Shown one piece after another: positions 1-10,905 of a stretch of 64,000 nt of DNA. Position 1 is the first letter of the stretch, and every line of letters begins with the position of its first letter. This stretch comes from Adiantum capillus-veneris (Eukaryota; Streptophyta; Polypodiopsida; Polypodiales; Pteridaceae). The notes under the pieces were generated by a model. That model ran no database searches, was not told the DNA's origin, and saw nothing but the letters and a program-made list of their open reading frames with translations. Made by a program: the position numbers and the translations under genes. The stretch is taken from assembly GCA_014529385.2 (NCBI GenBank), contig CM043958.1, forward strand, positions 119,979,518-120,043,517. Direction: 5' to 3'.

Positions 1-1557
1 TTACAGCCCTATAGGTTTTGTATGCGTTCTATGAATTTACGGCTCATCAGATACAGTACAGGTTGATTGGATAATCTGGATTAAGGTCGGTGTCAGTTGC
101 CGATGCGACTGAGTTGGGTTATTTTGGCATTATTCGAGATATCGGAGTGGACAATAAAAATTCACGATGATATTGTTAGTCAAGGACTGCTGAAGAAATT
201 TGTACTGCTTGGCATTGCTCGATTGGCATGTATGCTAAATGTGGCCGCCCGATGCTTGGCAATTCCTCGGTCGGCATGTATGCTAAATGTGGCTGCCCGA
301 TGCTTGGCAATTCCTCGGTCGGCATGTATGCTAAATGTGGCCTCCCAATGCTTGGCCTTGCCTTGGTCGGCATGTATGCTAAATAAGGTGCCCAACAAAG
401 GACAAGGGCCGCCCAAGGGACAAAGGCCAAGGGCCGCCCAATGGGTAAATTAAGGGAAGAAGTGTGAAGCCAAATAGAAAACAAATGGGAGCCATGGCAT
501 GAGCAGCAGGGGACGGCGCAGGCAGAAGGAGAGAAGCTCGCGCTGGGCTGGATGTAGCTCGGCCGAGCTCGAAGGTGAAACAAAAATCGATGAGCAGGCT
601 GGGGCGAACGTTTTTGGCATCACTCCCGGCCTTTTTCAAGGTGCTTGAAATCCGCCATGCCATGTCATAGGCCCGGTTCATGTGCCACGTCAATAGCGGC
701 GGCGCTACTGCTTAGGGAAAAAGCGAGAGGGGCTTTTGCATGCGAATTGGGAAGATAACGAAGGATGGCAAAGCCAACGAGGGAAGGGGGAAGCTTGAAC
801 GATTTCGAGGCATAACGAGGAGGAGCCAAGATGAGGAGAAGGAGCCAAGGCGAGGAGAAAGGAGCCATGGCGAGGTCTCTCTCTCTATCTCTGTCTCTCG
901 ACCTCGGCTAAAGAAGGCATAACAAGGGTGAAGGAAGGAAGCTTGCTCAAAGGCAAGAGGAGGAGGTGAGGGAAGCTCGGAGGGGATTCGAGGGGTAAAG
1001 AAGGAGCACCAAGGGTGAAGGAAGGAAGCTTCTCAATCTCCATCGAACCAAGCTTCTCAATCGCCATCGAAGCTAAGCAAGAGGCAAGAAGCAAAAGCTT
1101 TCTCTCTGGAACTCCATCGAACCAAGGGGCAAATTAAGGAAGGGAAGCAATAGAAGAACCATAAGAGTAGGCTAAGGAAGGCACTCGGAGAAGCAAGGGA
1201 TAAAGCTTCGGATAGCAATTGAAGAACAGGAGGGAGTTAAAGTGCAGACCATGAGGAAGTTAATGTGAAGAGCATAAAGAGCAGGATAATCGATAACAAT
1301 TGAGGCTTGACGATTGAGGCAGTAAACTGAATTGAAGCTTGCAGAATTTAATGGGACTTGAAGCAGATAAATCGACAATAGATAATTTCCATCACCGTCA
1401 TCCGTTAAAGATTACATTAGAATTTTGTTAAGTCCGGTGTCGTTAACAGCTCGACTAATCCTGTAAACGGGAGCTTAAACTCGTAATTAGCAGATGATCC
1501 AAGTGACGGTGCTGCTAGCAGCCCGCCTTGGCTAAGAATTAAGTTGTACTCAAATCT
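1..1557. other. Unassigned sequence left of element A coding remnant
   Basis: No convincing coding region is visible. The stretch holds the 48-bp tandem repeat listed separately, a duplicated GGGCCGCCCAA-type word near 402-445, and a purine-rich zone (about 780-1110) built from repeated AAGGAGCCAAG/GAGGAGA words. If element A continues leftwards on the minus strand, this would be its internal region, but nothing here proves that. Small ORFs on both strands look like shadows of repeats. Confidence 0.4.
225..385. repeat. 48-bp tandem repeat, about 3.3 copies
   Basis: The word GGCATGTATGCTAAAT recurs at 225, 273, 321 and 369, exactly 48 bp apart, joined by a variable GCCCGATGCTTGGCAATTCCT-like segment. 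A partial, more diverged copy precedes it from about 205. Because 48 is a multiple of three, the array stays open in several frames and produces repetitive peptide ORFs on both strands that should not be taken as genes. Confidence 0.9.
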
Positions 1558-2214
1558 TTAATCCATGAATTGATGATTACGGTGATTTCCAAGTTCAATT
1601 GCATCTATTGTTCTTGTTCTCTCTCTTTTACACCTCCCACAGCCAGAGGCCCCGCGCCTGCCCGGCTCACGTAGCGAACACATATCCCCCGACAGCGGTT
1701 CTTGAGTTTCTGAAACCATTTTCCCCTTTGTCACGTTATCTCCATATCTGTTGTAATCCTCAGGGTTACTAACTATCAGATAGTGGTTCCCCTTTTCGTC
1801 TCGGAATCTATCTCCATCATCATAGACTCGAATTATCTCCAGTTTCTGAGCCGGCCTTTCTTCAATACAAAGACACTTGCGTCCTCGATAATCAAAATAG
1901 AATAGGGCTTCTCGAGTTTGTTCCTTCTAAGAAGATCACAGTGAACTTGGAATCATTCAAAGGATTTAGGGAGGTGCTTCCTCCTGGCATGGGTCCGTCA
2001 TAGGCGAAACCTCCTGCTATTGACTACCCATCATGAAGAAGGATTTGTCTGATGAAGTGTCAGTATCACTACCTTCCTCAATACTCGGTGCTAGTGTATC
2101 TAGCCTTGCCTGAGTTACACTCTCCTCGGTGGACACTAAGCTACCTTGGTCACCTGCCACCTTTTGGTCTCTAAAAATGTATCTTCCTGACCTTAAATTC
2201 ATCAAAATTATCAA
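1558..2214 (-). pseudogene. Gag-like coding remnant of element A
   Basis: On the minus strand an ORF begins at 2214 (MIILMNLRSGR...) and ends in a stop near 2017. In another frame, protein-like sequence continues through about 1920 (GGFAYDGPMPGGSTSL), then shifts again into a long open stretch containing EALFYFDYRGRKCLCIEE, ending at a TAA at 1558-1560. At least two frameshifts or stops interrupt it. The early LRSGR word recalls the start of plant gypsy polyproteins, and it lies downstream of the primer site at 4011-4030, so gag of element A is the best guess. I do not recognise the later part as a named domain. Confidence 0.4.
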
Positions 2215-4010
2215 TGCAATTTATCACAAATCCAACCACTCACGTGGCAAAGGATCAGTCTCCGCACAACTTCTTGCTTTGTTGTTGAATATACATGTAC
2301 ACAACCGTTTAATTTCGTCAATCGAATCAAAGATTTAACTGCTAGAGGTGATTTTAGTAATGATTGGTATAACTGGGGAGTTAACCTCAACCACTATTGT
2401 ATTTTATACATTGTTGATGTTCTGGATTAGTTCTGCTAATCTGGAACTGTACTTCCCTCGGATGTTGGTCAATTTAGTAAAAAAGTCTGAATTCAATCTT
2501 TGCTCCATAAAATGGCCAAACAAGGTCCAAATTCACTTCTGAAAGAAGTTCTGGAACCCTTAAGCCAAATGGAACCTCACTCTCTAAGCCCAGTCAAATT
2601 TTCTCTTCACTAAGCCCCAGTAGACATCCTATGCGTAGGATGTCTCCTCTCTATTTTTCCTGGATTTGTGCACTATGAATTCCCCTTGATGTACTGATTC
2701 CACAACTGTTTTTACTTTTTCTGATTTGGACACCTATAAGCTGGTCAATGGATCAGAAATCTGTTCCGACAACCTCCTGCTGGTCTTGATCAGTCTAATC
2801 AACTCCAATTTGGACCAAAATTGACTAGGAGGCTTGCCTCAGGCTATTCAACACCTTGCTATGCCCACAGTCAGTATCTGCCTTCAATTTCTTGCTTTAG
2901 ACATCCTACGCGTAGGATGTCTTTTTGCCCGGAATGGCTTCAAATTCAAAGCACAGGCTCCCCTTGAGGTGCTGATCACTTTGGTATGCTCAAAATTAGG
3001 TTAGGGGTGCAAAATCACACAGATAACATTCTACGCGTAGGATGTCTTTTTGGCCTGTTTGACCCCAGACTTGACCCACAGCTTCCCCTTGATGTCAGCA
3101 ACCCAGTGGTATGCTTGTATTTTGGTTTGGATTTCAAAAGTCCCCAATTTTAGCTGTTCTAGCCTTTTTCAATCAGAAGTGCTAAAGTCTGCTTAGAACC
3201 CAATTTTCTCACCCAAATGAGATGAAACCTCTCTCAGTCACCCAATATATCATGCAGATCATGCTCATGCAGCCATCCTATGGGTTTGGTCTTAAAATAA
3301 TGCTTTGGCACATTTTGGGTAGGATGTCTGGCAATTTCAGTCTATCTGGCCTTATCCTGTCAAGATATGGTCAAATTTCCACTTTCCAAGTGAAAATAGG
3401 GTAAACCCCACCTTCTGAACACACTGGTCAACTCAAAATTCTAGAATTCCCACCAGATTAGCCTGTAGACATCCTATGCACAGGATGTCTCCTGGCTTAA
3501 AATTTAATTTTTTTCTGACAGAAATGCTCATGATGCTCTGCAGCTCTATCAGAAACACTCAGTAACTTTTAGACTTCACTTCAGCTTTCAAACACACTTC
3601 TGCATCTTTTTACGTCTTTTACAACCTTGTGATGAATCTACCAAGCAAGTATACATACATGAAGTGCTCTAGATCCTGAATCATGATATCCTACTTACTC
3701 TACTCCTACTCATCGTATGAAATGGTGATAATGGTGTTTTAGTTGCTTCCTGGCCTCTTCGGACTCTCAAGCTCTCCTCTCACCGCTTCTACCACTCCAA
3801 CTCCTACTCTTCTAATACCTAAAACTATCTCACTTTACCTAAATCTACCTAAGTCAAAGGATCTAGGCCAGACACACGCTCCCTAGACTCCCTCTAAGAC
3901 CTAGAGAGTCCTCCACCCTCTGATCCTATCTAAATGTAAAACGAAACTCTTGGCAAGCCAAAGAATCCCTATCCTCAAGGACTAGTCTCGGTCACCTACC
4001 TAAGGTTTTC
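2215..4010 (-). other. Leader region of element A
   Basis: This 1.8-kb stretch lies between the primer site and the first gag-like ORF of A. It has no long ORF on the coding strand. It is built from diverged repeats, each carrying a palindrome related to AGACATCCTACG plus its complement, usually followed about 60 bp later by CCCCTTGAGGT or a variant (near 2685, 2960 and 3087). Confidence 0.5.
2622..3490. repeat. Dispersed palindromes in leader of A
   Basis: A 24-bp palindrome with half-site AGACATCCTACG is perfect at 2899-2922. Near-perfect versions lie at 2622-2645 (one mismatch), 3026-3047 (left arm altered) and 3467-3490. Half-sites (TAGGATGTCT) are seen at about 3319-3329 and, inside the LTR, at 4382-4393. 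Each full copy can fold into a 10-12-bp stem in RNA or DNA. Confidence 0.85.
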
Positions 4011-4030
4011 GTCCCCGGTAGCGGCGCCAA
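4011..4030 (-). other. Primer binding site of element A (tRNA-Asp type)
   Basis: Read on the minus strand, the bases directly after the LTR give TTGGCGCCGCTACCGGGGAC. This closely matches the complement of the 3' end of plant tRNA-Asp (TGGCGCCGTTGCCGGGGA), the primer site known from Athila/Tat-type Ty3/gypsy elements. It fixes the orientation of A as minus and the inner edge of its LTR at 4031. Confidence 0.85.
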
Positions 4031-4962
4031 TGTTCGACGAATACGCCACGACGGACGTCAGCACAGCGAGAACTCACCTAACAAGATTTGTCAGCTAAGG
4101 ACGAAGCTCGACCCGCAGGCACATGGAAGCAAGCATAGGGTGTCAACCTACACTCGACCGACTCCTAACTAATTCCTACAGAGGTCTCTACCCAATGTCT
4201 AAGTCACAGCCTTCAGGAGTGCATAAGAGGAAACTTCCTACAACGCTTTCTAGAGCCGAACACCCATCAAACAATCTCGAAACACCACAGAACTTGAAGG
4301 AGACCCTACTAACACCAATAGGTCGCTCTCCCTAAGGTCTATGAACCAAAACCTCAACCCAAAACACCCGGTGCAAAATCACGTAGGATGTCTGGCCAAA
4401 ATTTGCAGGTCTTCATTTCCAAAATCTAAAGTGCCTAATGTGTAGCTCTACTCAATGTGAACGCGTGGATACGCTACAATGCAAAATCGGACAACGTATG
4501 CTCACTGAATCACCAGATGAAGCTCGTAGATGGAGCTCGCAAAATCGGACCGTACGCGCGCAATGTAGGTATCGACGCGTAGCTCTCGTCGAGGGCAACA
4601 CGCTGCACTTCTCCACACTTGATTCCGACCACCGGTGCACACGTAGCGTCGAGATGAAGCTCACACTCTCTCTCGTACACAGTACGCTCACTCACAGACT
4701 TCAAACTTTTTTTTTAAAATGACAAAAGGTTTTTCATTAAGGTCAAAAAGTGGTATAAATACCTTACAATTCTCAAACCCTAAAGTTCCAAATTAACCAT
4801 CTACTCAATCTAAATGTCAAAACTGGGATACAATCTGGAAACTTCTGTAAGCCCCAATATTTACAAGGTGAAATGTCGGGTTTTCTCAATAAATGAATAA
4901 TTACAAAAAATGATAATCTGCCGAGCAGTCAATTTCCGTAGGATGTGTCCAGCTTCTAACAC
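4031..4962 (-). mobile_element. 5' LTR of element A
   Basis: The LTR runs from TGTTCGACGA at 4031 to TTCTAACA at 4962, with matching TGTT/AACA ends. It abuts the primer site on the left and breaks into another LTR copy (B-prime) on the right. A self-complementary TATA-like word GGTATAAATACC lies at 4752-4763. The right flank CGGAG (4963-4967) would be one half of a 5-bp target duplication; the partner LTR lies outside the window. Short CG-rich repeats at 4440-4690 create ORFs on both strands that I regard as spurious. Confidence 0.8.
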
Positions 4963-5557
4963 GGAGGGATGAGCTACCCGGCTAGGGCATGGAAACACTC
5001 TCACAATTAGTGAGCTAATCATAGCAACATGAATGGTTAACTCTATGAGGTGAGCTTCTCGGCCTATGGAGGAGCTAAGCCACAATGATGGGCAATCTCC
5101 ACATCCACTTCCCTTCACCTCCAATAACCCCAGTCACACACACTAACGATTGCAAGACGCACACAACACTAATCCTATCATGCAACACACTAATCAAAAG
5201 CACACACACATAGATCTATCGAGCACCACACTCAAATCAAACCTACATGCACACACAAGCAAAAAAGGGCAATCACACAAGATTAGAGAGGAATTAATAC
5301 TAATTAGTTATGATCTAGCTAATCAAAGCATCATTAGCAATCATAAGAAGCATGAGAGAGGCATAGTGAAAGAGAATTAGGCATTGATTAGTGTAACCAA
5401 GTCACATGAGCAAGAAGAAGCTCAAGGACTCCATAGCCACACACCTCAAGAGCTCTCACCAAAGAGTGCTCTCAACAAATGAGCTTGAAAACCCTAATTT
5501 CTTTTACACACTACCTTATATACCTAGGGTAAAAATATGCAATGTCCGGGTACCCAA
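4963..5557 (-). mobile_element. Partial LTR (B-prime), older copy of the B LTR
   Basis: This segment aligns closely with 5611-6208 inside LTR1 of B, including the CGGAGGGATGAGC start, the TATA word (minus strand, 5514-5522) and the small plus-strand ORF starting MSKKKLKDSI. It is cut on the left by the end of element A's LTR and on the right, after CCCAA, by the start of B. It therefore looks like the host into which both elements inserted. Confidence 0.85.
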
Positions 5558-6482
5558 TGTTGGGGGTTCCATCGTTGCAATAGCTCCAACGGCCAACAAA
5601 ATTATCAATCCGGAGGGATGAGCTACCTAGCTAGGGCATGGAAACACTCACACGATTAGTGAGCTAATCATGGCAACACAAATGGTTAACTCTATGAGGT
5701 GAGCTTCTCGGCCTATGGAGGAGCTAAGCCACAATGATGGGCAATCTCCATATCCACTTCCCTTCACCTCCAATCAACCCAATCACACACACTAACGATT
5801 GCAAGATGCACACAACACTAGTCCTATCATGCAACACATTAATCACAAGCACACACACATAGATCTATCGAGCACCACACTCCAATCAAACCTACATGCA
5901 CACACAAGCAAAAGAGGACAATCACACAATGTTAGAGAGAGATTAACGACTAATTAGTTACGATCTAGCTAATCAAAGCATCATTAACAATCATAAGAAG
6001 CATGAGAGAGGCATAGTGAAAGAGAATTATGCATTGATTAGTATTAACCAAGTCACATGAGCAAGGAGAAGCTCAAGGACTCCATAGCCACACACCTCAA
6101 GAGCTCTCACCAAAGAGTGCTCTCAACAAATGAGCTTGAGAACCCTAATTTCTTTTATACACTGCCTTATATACCTATGGTAAAAATATGCAATGTCCAG
6201 GCACCCAAGGCCTTTAGGGCTCCACCATTTACTGAATCTACAACCTAGGCACACTAACTGACCTGTTCTTTACAGCTTGGAACTCCCATTGAGCCCGTAA
6301 CACATTAAAATATTACAATGGCTTGAAATAAAATCGGGAATTTACACTACGTGACCATTTTAGGAAAATGTGGAAAATGTGTAGCTCCATTCTTTAATAC
6401 TTTTTCTTGTTGATCTTCAATGTGCATTTGTACGTCTTCGGTCTTTAGCAGCTTCTGTTAACTGACGTTGACTCAGTTAACA
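5558..6482 (-). mobile_element. 3' LTR of element B (LTR1)
   Basis: It starts TGTTGGGGGTTCC and ends CTCAGTTAACA, 925 bp, and matches the right LTR at 18806-19734 along its length with scattered differences. On the minus strand GGTATATAAGG (about 6165-6175) is a good TATA box. The plus-strand ORF starting MSKEKLKDSI recurs in all copies but is antisense to the element. Confidence 0.9.
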
Positions 6483-6500
6483 TTCTCCCCTTCCAGTTTT
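6483..6500 (-). other. Polypurine tract of element B
   Basis: Read on the minus strand, AACTGGAAGGGGAGAA directly precedes the TGTTAACTG start of the 3' LTR. This is the expected site for plus-strand priming and confirms the element's orientation. Confidence 0.8.
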
Positions 6501-7346
6501 AGTGCCCGTCCCTTGGGCACTGTTGAAAAGTGTCAGTGGAGGCTGTGGAAGGATTTGATTGGTTGCTAATGGGCTGATTGTCTTCATTTGTCGTTGAATT
6601 TCAATTTGCTGCAGCATTTTGATTGGTTCGAATATGTCTGATGTGAGAGATGATGTTGCATTTGTCCGTTGTAATAGCATAATGAGAAGGCTTCTGTTTA
6701 TTTATGAAAAGTATGTACAAGGGAAGTAGAATGATGAGGTTCTAAATTAGGGTCTAATACCTGGATGACCAAAGGGAAAAAACCCAGTAGGAAAAGAGTA
6801 CCTTTGGGATAGCGCATTATTGGGGTACTTATTAGCATTGGAAATATTAATAAAGTACTCAAGGGATTATTTGCTAATAGATATAGAATTAAAAAGGCAG
6901 CAAATATGAAAGGGTAGCATGATGAGCATTGGTTTGCTTGTTGTAGTCCACTCAAGGTGCATAGGTGGAAGAGAAAAAGAGTGTCTAATGCATATGTCCA
7001 ATGATGGGACATCCTATTTATGCATACACATAAATGTATGGGAAACAATATGTTGTGCAAGAAGGATTTTGAGGGGTTCTTCAGAAAGATGGTGTAGCTA
7101 TAAAAGCATATAACATGGATTTGCAAGCTGGCACCCCTTTAAGAATGGTTTTTGTTGATGAGGATATGTGCTCTCACTAACTGTGCATTGTGCGTGAGTG
7201 TTGGACTCTACCACACTCCACCAATTGTAAGTTAATAGATTTTGACTCTTATGCTCATCTCATCCAGCATAAGCGACACAACTTAGATATGCTCAACACT
7301 TGCAGCTTGCGCGTAAGCCTAATAGCTACGACTCTTAGGACATAGT
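6501..7346 (-). other. 3' untranslated part of element B
   Basis: I see no recognisable domain here. ORFs at 6698-7126 (minus) and 6919-7113 (plus) lack known motifs. The region lies between the last decayed ORF and the polypurine tract. Confidence 0.4.
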
Positions 7347-8230
7347 TTAATATGACTTGAAGCTTTGGGACTTGAAGTTTAATATGACTTGAAGTTTATG
7401 GCTCAGCAGCCCGACTCTGACTATGCCAAAGAGTGTTTTTTGCACCCTGGCGACTTGAATTTTTACATTCTTGTGCTTACTAAAAAATAGTTCTTCAGGT
7501 AAAAGTAAGCTTGAATCCTCAAAAAGAGGATTAGTGAAGGACCAAGTTGGCATTGAAGGTTTATTTTGCCATACCTGTTTTATCATCTTTGAATCTACAT
7601 TCTCGTTGTTTGGGTTGTCCTTCTTTGACTGTGAAGACTCCATTATCTGTTTGATTCTCCAATTAGGCATGTCGTAAGAAGTCTTTGATGTTGTTGTAGG
7701 CCTTTGTTCACTATTGGCATTTGGCTTTTGACTAGGAGCATTGGAAAACTTAGGAATCCAAATCTCTTGATGACCTTTGTATCTCTTTTGTTGACTTTGC
7801 TTCGCTCTCAGTCTTGTTGAGTTCTTAAGATCTTCATGTAGGTCTGGTGTAGTTGCAGTTGGCTTGTGGTTGATTGGTAGCCAAATCTTTGTATAACCTA
7901 TGTAGAATCCTTGTTTAAGAGGAACATTCTTTGAGACCCGTCTTTGTTCTGTATCCTCTTGAGAGTTGTGGTAGACTTTAGCATCTTTCAATGCTGTTTT
8001 GTTGTATATCTGCTTCTTAGGTATCCTAGGATATTGTCGAGGTTGTTACCTTGTCGACCTTATTTCTTGGGAGGGTCTTGAAGTTACTTCATATGCCTTA
8101 ACCTACGTTTTGGTACCCATATGTGTCTGTTACCTCTATAGTACTATTCTTTTAAGCTCCATTGTGATGCTATCCATCCCATGTCTTTTTGTGTTGATGT
8201 TCCATCCATAATCCAAACCGGACTTGACTT
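7347..8230 (-). pseudogene. W-x-P-K motif ORF of element B
   Basis: The longest open piece is 7347-7991 (214 aa from the first Met), lysine- and serine-rich with no membrane segment. It contains GYTKIWLPINHK (about 7870-7895) and HQEIWIPKFSN (about 7745-7770). A further IWVPK lies upstream at 8108-8122 in a frame broken by stops, and a worn version (KQVFVHSS) sits near 8245. The same word, QIWVPK, follows the retropepsin-like domain of element G (about 49519-49537). I do not know its function; it is the 3'-most coding part of the element. Confidence 0.5.
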
Positions 8231-8466
8231 TGACTAAACTACTATGAACAAACACTTGCTTTACTTTCTTTCGATTTCTTGAGTACTTGGGCTGAAGGAT
8301 CTTTGCTTTTTTGGGTGTCTCCTTAGAAGTTTCAGTTGGGTCAGCAATTGACCTGAAATTTTGAAAGCTTGACTTGCTTGAAGAAGTTGATCCATGAGGA
8401 TTCTTTGATGTAGAGGCATATGCTGTCACATCTTCCTTGCTAGTCGGTGGAGAGTCCACGTTAGCT

Positions 8467-9071
8467 TTACCTTTGTCTGCAAGATTTGTCTTCGATTCTT
8501 GTGACTTTTGCAACTCTAAATTTAGCATTAACGGTACTTGTAAATGTTGTTAGCAAACCTCTTGGAAAAGAGAGTATTAGCATCGTATCTTCTTTGTAGG
8601 CCTTGTGTTGGTCTAACCACTGATGTCCAAGGATTATATTTGCAAGCATTTCTTTTAAAGGCTTCACCTGAACTTTAGCTGCTCTTCATGATTCTGGATG
8701 CTAAGGGTAGCAACCATTTCTTTTTTACTTGTAGCCTTACCCATGATTTCTCTATTATCTGGCTTGCCTTAAGTAATCTCAAGAATTCTCTGGATGTTAT
8801 CTGCAATCAGATTGCAATTTGCTTCTTTATCCAGTAGAGCTTTGCATCTGACACTTGCTCCATTTACACTACTGAGAACTATAGCTATTCTCATTGTTGG
8901 TTCTATTGAAAATCTTTGTCCAGCTTTTGTCATGGTATCATCTTGATCCAATTGTGTCTCTATGGAGGGTGGTTTGAGACGTTGCTTTCCAATCTGACTT
9001 AGTGTCTCTATGGAGGGTGGTTTGAGATGTTGTTTTCCAATCTGACTTACACCAGCTGATTCAACTGGCAA
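8467..9071 (-). pseudogene. Retropepsin-like domain 2 of element B
   Basis: Two adjacent minus-strand ORFs give the two halves of an aspartic-protease fold. The first, 9071-8769, has VNGASVRCKALLDKEANCNL, where the family expects a D-T/S-G triad; here it reads D-K-E. The second, 8667-8467, has ANIILGHQWLDQHKAY, the usual ILG-xx-W segment. The half-sites are separated by a frame change. With the catalytic triad altered the domain is probably inactive. A duplicated 16-residue peptide precedes it (see 8954-9049). Confidence 0.6.
8954..9049 (-). repeat. 48-bp in-frame tandem duplication
   Basis: GTGTCTCTATGGAGGGTGG starts at 8954 and again at 9002. The two 48-bp units differ at only a few positions. 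In the minus-strand frame they encode a repeated 16-residue peptide (SQIGKQHLKPPSIETL and near-copy) just upstream of the retropepsin-like domain. Confidence 0.9.
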
Positions 9072-9264
9072 TGAGTGATTGATCTTTGGACCTCCTATTG
9101 TTTCTTGGTTGTCTGCGACCCCATTCTTCTTAACTTATAGCTTTGGTGGCATTCTCTGCTCAATAGCTTTCGTGGTTGCCCTTTGCTCTGTTTGATTTGC
9201 ACTTCTTGATGCTTGATCTGCTTTAAGCTCTTCTGAAGTTGTGTTCGATGGAAATGAATCATCT

Positions 9265-9710
9265 TCACGAAGATCTGCTTTGAATATCAGTCTCCATTCT
9301 AACTGTGCTTGAGGACCTTGTGCTATCGTTCGTGAGTGACCAGTCTTGGTTCTTTGAAGACTGCATTGTCATTGAATTCTGCATCTCTAACATCTTCTGG
9401 GCCATTGACATTCCCATTATGATGTCGACTGGAATATCCTTTGTTGTGATCACATGGAATTGAGCTGTGATGATTTGTGGACTTACTTCAATGGTGGTGG
9501 AGATGATTCCCAAGCATTCTGCCCATTTGTCTCCAGATATGCTCACAAATTCAGGAGCATCTTCAAGCTGTGGTTGGCCACATCTTTTCCAAGTGCAAAA
9601 AGACATGAGGTTCTTGTCTAACTAAAAATCTAGCTTTACTTCTCTTGACAACTTTTCTTTGTTTTCACCAACAATGTTGCACTTGATCGTTTCAAGATTT
9701 CTTTATGTAT
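9265..9710 (-). pseudogene. Retropepsin-like domain 1 of element B
   Basis: The minus-strand ORF 9606-9265 contains TAQFHVITTKDIPVDIIMG, which looks like the second half of a retropepsin (hydrophobic strand, then D-x-I-x-G). The matching first half, upstream to about 9710, is broken by a stop and has no clear D-T-G. It is a second, more decayed protease-like unit next to the one at 8467-9071. The call rests on pattern alone. Confidence 0.4.
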
Positions 9711-9875
9711 TGACTGCTTTTGTTGTGGCCGTGTCTTTGGGTTGAGCTTTATCTACATTTTCTTTGCTTTGATCACTCGCTTCAATTGATGTTGACTCCA
9801 CTGGCTATAATATTACACTTTTTGTCTGCAATTGATGAGCATTATCCACCTGCATCTGAGTAACCTTTGATCTTA

Positions 9876-10582
9876 TCAGATCCCTCGTACTTCTGGCAGA
9901 ATCTGTCTCTTCGGAGGAGATTTTGATGGTGACCTTTGTGTATCCTTTTGGACTTTAGCTTTCATTGACTTTGACTTTTCTATCCCCTGTTCTAGCATCT
10001 TGAGGCTTTGCATCATCTTTAGATAGTCTTTGACTTCAGTCGGGCCATCCGTAGGGGTTTGTACAAGGTCATGATCTTGCTGATATTCGTTACCATATGC
10101 ATCTTGATATGCATATGTGAGCTTGATCACATGTAACTGTTTGAACACTATTGGATTTGTTGGTTTTTTACTTTGATTTGTGGAGATCAATTGAAACTTT
10201 TGTCCTTGATGATCTTCATAATAGCATTCGTCTGCAGATTCTGACGGAATCTGGGTCAATTGGAAACTTTCAACAACCATATGATCTTTCAATGGTTTCT
10301 GCTTTGAAGAGGTAGGCTAGAAGCTCTAGGGCTTCTAGATGGTGTAGCATTTCTTGGTACATAAGCTGAGCTTGATGGATTTACAGCTCCCCCCTTCCTA
10401 GGGTGATCACTATAGCCTGCTTCATTGTAAGAGTTCAAAATTGTTTTGCTCTGATTTAGTCTCACCTTTTGGGATTGTGAAGGTACACTTTGGGTAGCAC
10501 TATTTCTGTTTGGCATCTGTAAACCTTTTGTATAGTTTCCTATGTATCTCCTTGAAACATGACAAATTATTCCCCAAGTCAA
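9876..10582 (-). pseudogene. Linker ORFs of element B, unknown
   Basis: Two overlapping minus-strand ORFs (10582-10289 and 10292-9876) encode hydrophilic, Q/S/K-rich protein. The second has a likely helical segment (DYLKMMQSLKMLEQGIEKSK) and a basic proline/serine tail. I see no catalytic motif. Position between zinc knuckle and protease-like units suggests the gag-protease spacer of the element. Confidence 0.4.
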
Positions 10583-10905
10583 GCTGTAGATAGCATTATC
10601 TTTGCCCTGATATTGTATATCCCATGGGTCTCCTATGATATGAGCTCTGTGGGTTCAAGACCCAAGTCATCATAGATGCTAGAATCTCGTCTATATCTAT
10701 GATTGTTTTGGTCAAAGTATATGTTCAACGTCGAAGCTTGGTTTCCAATGGAGGAGAGTTTGACTCTGAATAGATTTATGGGTTCACTTGGGTAATATCC
10801 TTCAGCTCTAGAGAGGATGGGTTATGATAGATTCTTTCCTCTAAAATGAACCATCCCTACTTGTCTATCATTGGGCGCACTTCTATGAGTTCGTATGTGG
10901 ACCGT

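Noticed and set aside
2622-3490. Regularly spaced palindromes as a possible CRISPR array
   Set aside because: The window is eukaryotic nuclear DNA, spacing is irregular (127-290 bp) and the inter-repeat DNA is itself repetitive.
4438-4722. Overlapping ORFs on both strands in the CG-rich part of the A LTR
   Set aside because: They arise from short internal repeats without stops inside an LTR; no domain is seen.
5406-6248. Conserved small ORF MSKEKLKDSI... in the B LTR copies
   Set aside because: It lies within the LTR and antisense to the element; its presence in each copy follows from LTR homology and needs no coding function.
10637-10680. GGGTTCAAGACCC box-B-like word as a tRNA gene
   Set aside because: No A box or cloverleaf around it, and it lies in a decayed coding region of element B.
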